Shown: positions 18,184 to 20,294 of the stretch, in pieces
Position numbering within the stretch: the first letter of the stretch is position 1
Layout of the letters: every line of letters begins with the position of its first letter
From: Acrasis kona
Taxonomy: Eukaryota > Heterolobosea > Eutetramitea > Acrasida > Acrasidae
Direction: 5' to 3'
DNA length: 20,294 nt
NCBI GenBank assembly: GCA_026419775.2
Contig: JAOPGA020000692.1
Span: 2-20,295 of the forward strand
Notes under the pieces: generated by a model
What the model saw: only the letters and a program-made list of their open reading frames with translations
Databases searched by the model: none
Told to the model about the DNA's origin: nothing
Translations under genes and position numbers: made by a program

Positions 18184-19336
18184 ATGACAGATTCTCATAT
18201 GCTGCCACTGGCTGGAGATGTTGGTGATGTAAGTTATATGGAATTCAAGACATTTGGAGACAAAGAGTACTTAATATCGTCGCACTGGGACTGTAAAATT
18301 AGGCTGGGAGGTGGAAGGTGGCAGTAGCAGCAGGGATGTAACGTCAAGTTTTAGTTTCGAAGCACAAACACATAAGAAACCCATATTAAGCTTTGCAGCG
18401 AAAGGTGATTGCATCTATACTTCTAGTTGTGATAATACAATAAAATTATGGAACATAGGAAGTTCAATTGAACCACAGATCGTTGGAAAACATTCGAAAC
18501 CCGTCAACCATATACGTTTTATTGAAGAATGTCAATGTTTATTGAGCACATCCTGGGACGCGTCGCTGTGTTATTGGGACGTACGGACGAATTTCAGCAA
18601 CGAAAACAATCCACTCCTTAAAATAAAGTTCCAAGGAAGTATTCAAGCGGTAGATGTACAATATCCTCTAATGATCTGCGCCAGTGCTGAGAGACAGTTG
18701 AGTGTGTTTGATCTAAGAAAACCAAATGTTGTTTTTAAAGTAAGTAATTCTATTTTTTATTTCATTCTAACCCTCAGAAAATACAAAGCCCCTTAAAGCA
18801 CGCGACAAATTCTCACGCTCTGAAATTATTTCCCGATCGCCATGGATTTATAGTGGGGTCGATAGAAGGCCGTTGTGGAGTTCACCATATTTTAGATGAA
18901 GAGAGTGGATACAATTTTGCCTTCAAATGTCATAGAGAGCAGAACAAGATTTATAATGTACACAGTATTGACTTTCACCCTCAATATTCTACTTTTGCAA
19001 CAACAGGAGGGGACGGTAAGGTATGTTGCACTTGTTGCCATTCATCTAACAAAACTAAAGTTTCATTTTTGGGACAAGGATTCAAAACAGCGTCTAAGAA
19101 TATTTCCTAAACTGGACAATACAATTCCAATCGGAAAGTTTAATCGTGACGGATCACTTTTTGCTTATGCGGTTTGTTATGATTGGAGTAGAGGAAGTGA
19201 GGGACCAACAAACTTTGACACTCATTTGAAGCCAAGCGTTCAGATTGGCATACATAAACCAGCTTTTACAGAGATTAAGAATAGAGGTGTTCCACCTTAT
19301 GAAAACAAAAATTCGAAATCAAGAATTGTAGAATAA
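18184..19336 (+). CDS. RAE1: mRNA export factor Rae1/Gle2 (WD40), with a reading-frame break
   Basis: Rae1 is a seven-bladed WD40 protein that binds the GLEBS motif of NUP98 at nuclear pores, acts in mRNA export and helps spindle assembly. From ATG 18184 the first blade reads VSYMEF...YLISSHWDCKIR. The matching continuation WEVEGGSSS lies one frame over, from about 18305. From there exons 18305-18739, 18778-19020 and 19061-19336 give a normal Rae1: SCDNTIKLWN, STSWDASLCYWDVR, FIVGSIEGRCGVHHI, FAFKCHRE, FHFWDKDSKQRLR, FAYAVCYDWSRG. Bridging the break gives about 358 aa, the usual size. A 2-nt loss from a codon pair such as CTG-TGG, a sequencing error, +1 frameshifting, or a 79-nt intron (18224-18302) that removes half a blade could explain it. 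All downstream exons look intact, which argues against an old pseudogene. Confidence 0.88.
18740..18777 (+). other. Rae1 intron (38 nt)
   Basis: GTAAGT...TTCTAACCCTCAG, phase 0. It joins PNVVFK to KIQSPLKHATNS, matching the Rae1 'SPLKHQ' region. Confidence 0.95.
19021..19060 (+). other. Rae1 intron (40 nt)
   Basis: GTATGT...CTAACAAAACTAAAG, phase 0. It joins GGDGK to FHFWDKDSK, the conserved Rae1 blade. The overlapping GTAAG one codon upstream is rejected because it breaks the frame. Confidence 0.93.
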
Positions 19337-19340
19337 TAAA
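19335..19340 (+). terminator. Rae1 poly(A) signal overlapping the stop codon
   Basis: TAATAAA at the stop (19334-19336), the same arrangement as four other genes here. Confidence 0.65.
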
Positions 19341-19730
19341 AATGATTTATTATGAACATGCTACCGTTAAAAGTGGTGTTGATCCGTTACTTGTAGTCTT
19401 GGTCAAAGTCAAGTTCCCTAAAGCATGGATCAAGTTTGAACTGAAGTGTTGATGTGAGTTCTTAGAGGTTGTCTCGTTTGGTGTTGAGTGTACTTCACAT
19501 TATTTGTTGAATCACAAGGCGCATTAATTTAAAATAAGCTTCGACTAGAACATTCTGTGATTTAATACATCTCTTTAATTTGTTTGGTTAACTGCTCCAT
19601 AAAGTACTTGTCGTGACATGTTGATTCACAATCAAAAGTTGTTCTTCAGTCAATCTGGTTCTTTACAATAGTTTCACTTCAATTATTTGATTTACCTTTT
19701 CACAACCTAGTTATTCGAACATTGGAAGAC
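19341..19730. promoter_or_regulatory. Intergenic region between Rae1 and the nucleolar-like gene
   Basis: 390 bases between the Rae1 poly(A) signal and the next plus-strand ATG. They must hold the Rae1 cleavage site and the downstream promoter. I see no ORF of note, no tRNA boxes and no clear promoter motif. Confidence 0.35.
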
Positions 19731-20294
19731 ATGCCACTAACTAAGAGGAAGAGTACGTCAACTCCAGTTAAATCAAAGACACCCATCAAGAAGGCCACAC
19801 CTGCGAAACAAACGCCTACTAAGCCTACACCAGCAAAAAAGACACCATCCAAAGACGTCCCCAAACAAAAGACTCCCATTAAAGCCACAGCATCAAAACC
19901 CGCTACATCTTCATCAAATAAGAAGAGAAAGGTTGAAGAGCTACAAGAGGAAAAAGACTCAAGTGAAGACGAAGAGGATGATATTGAAAATGAACAACTA
20001 CTCGGAGCAAACGATATCGATAACATGGAGTCAGGATCCGATGACGATGATGACGAAGATGGTCAAGATAGTGATAATGAATATGCACAGGATACAAAGT
20101 TCGAACAAATGATTCAATCAAGAATCGATGAAAGAAAATCACTTCCAAAAAGACAACAGGCAGAAGACGATGATGACTTTTTCAGAAAAAAGGGTGCAGC
20201 TGACGAGGATTCTGACGATGAGGAGGACTCTGATGATGACGAACCATTAAACAAGAAACAAAGAACTCAAGATCAAGATTCGGACCAAGAACCA
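19731..20294 (+). CDS. N-terminal part of a Lys/Thr/Pro-rich and acidic, probably nucleolar protein (partial)
   Basis: The frame opens at ATG 19731 and stays open for 188 codons to the window edge, so its end is unknown. Residues about 7-60 form an imperfect histone H1-like repeat of TPxK units (KTPIKKATPAKQTPTKPTPAKKTP), followed by NKKRKVEEL, a probable nuclear localisation signal. From about residue 72 come long Asp/Glu/Ser runs, then a short basic-hydrophobic helix (KFEQMIQSRIDERKSLPKR) and a second acidic block with FFRKK. Alternating basic and acidic tracts are typical of nucleolar ribosome-biogenesis factors and histone chaperones, but I do not recognise the family; the catalytic or binding domain may lie beyond the window. 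The antisense Ser-rich frame over the same bases is a shadow of this low-complexity sequence. Confidence 0.75.
   Translation, partial: MPLTKRKSTSTPVKSKTPIKKATPAKQTPTKPTPAKKTPSKDVPKQKTPIKATASKPATSSSNKKRKVEELQEEKDSSEDEEDDIENEQLLGANDIDNMESGSDDDDDEDGQDSDNEYAQDTKFEQMIQSRIDERKSLPKRQQAEDDDDFFRKKGAADEDSDDEEDSDDDEPLNKKQRTQDQDSDQEP

Noticed and set aside
18224-18302. 79-nt intron as the simple explanation of the Rae1 frame change.
   Set aside because: It is twice the normal size here and would delete residues that match the Rae1 first blade; kept only as an alternative.
19700-20148. Minus-strand Ser-rich and His/Tyr-rich frames.
   Set aside because: They mirror the low-complexity Lys/Asp/Glu codons of the plus-strand gene starting at 19731.
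1-20294. Search by eye for transposons, retroelement-like sequence, terminal repeats, CRISPR arrays, tRNA and rRNA genes.
   Set aside because: No transposase, reverse transcriptase, capsid-like or integrase motifs, no long terminal or inverted repeats, no regularly spaced repeats and no tRNA B-box were recognised.

Overview
The window is protein-dense nuclear DNA from a unicellular eukaryote. Most genes that can be modelled are conserved eukaryotic ones: a P5B-type P-ATPase, the ciliary protein CFAP44, a dsRNA helicase of the RIG-I/Dicer class, the AP-1 clathrin-adaptor mu chain, a STE11-type MAP3K, and the mRNA export factor Rae1. The standard genetic code is used (stops are TAA and, in the helicase, TGA). 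Introns are uniformly tiny (35-43 nt, GT-AG). A ciliary gene beside amoeba-like signalling and trafficking genes, intergenic gaps of about 40-540 nt and minute introns together suggest a free-living amoeboflagellate. A heterolobosean (Naegleria/Acrasis-like) is my best guess; this is inference, not proof.

Layout, left to right. Positions 1-358 (+) hold the 3' end of an unrecognised gene. After 540 nt without a confident gene come two minus-strand genes in tandem: the seven-exon P5B ATPase (4552-898) and, only 104 nt upstream of its ATG, the stop of intronless CFAP44 (9918-4657). A 390-nt divergent promoter region separates CFAP44 from the plus-strand dsRNA helicase (10309-12615). AP-1 mu (12686-14207, three exons) starts 70 nt after the helicase stop. 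It converges on the MAP3K (17202-14247, minus, two exons), with 39 nt between the two stop codons. A 333-nt divergent gap leads to a small F-box-like gene (17536-18036, +), then Rae1 (18184-19336, +, with one reading-frame break), then the 5' part of a nucleolar-looking Lys/Thr/Pro plus acidic gene (19731 to the window edge, +).

The genes do not form one pathway. They share compact architecture. Five of the eight gene ends visible here have a stop codon fused to a polyadenylation signal (TAATAAA), and a sixth has AATAAA directly after TGA. All 11 introns would cause a frameshift or an early stop if retained, and 10 of the 11 have a branch-like pentamer close to the acceptor. No mobile element, virus-derived element, CRISPR array, tRNA or rRNA was recognised. 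The most interesting items are the dsRNA helicase (tandem dsRNA-binding domains, no nuclease, and a codon-usage switch within the gene), the P5B pump with altered catalytic motifs, the Rae1 frame break, and the stop/poly(A) and mini-intron grammar.
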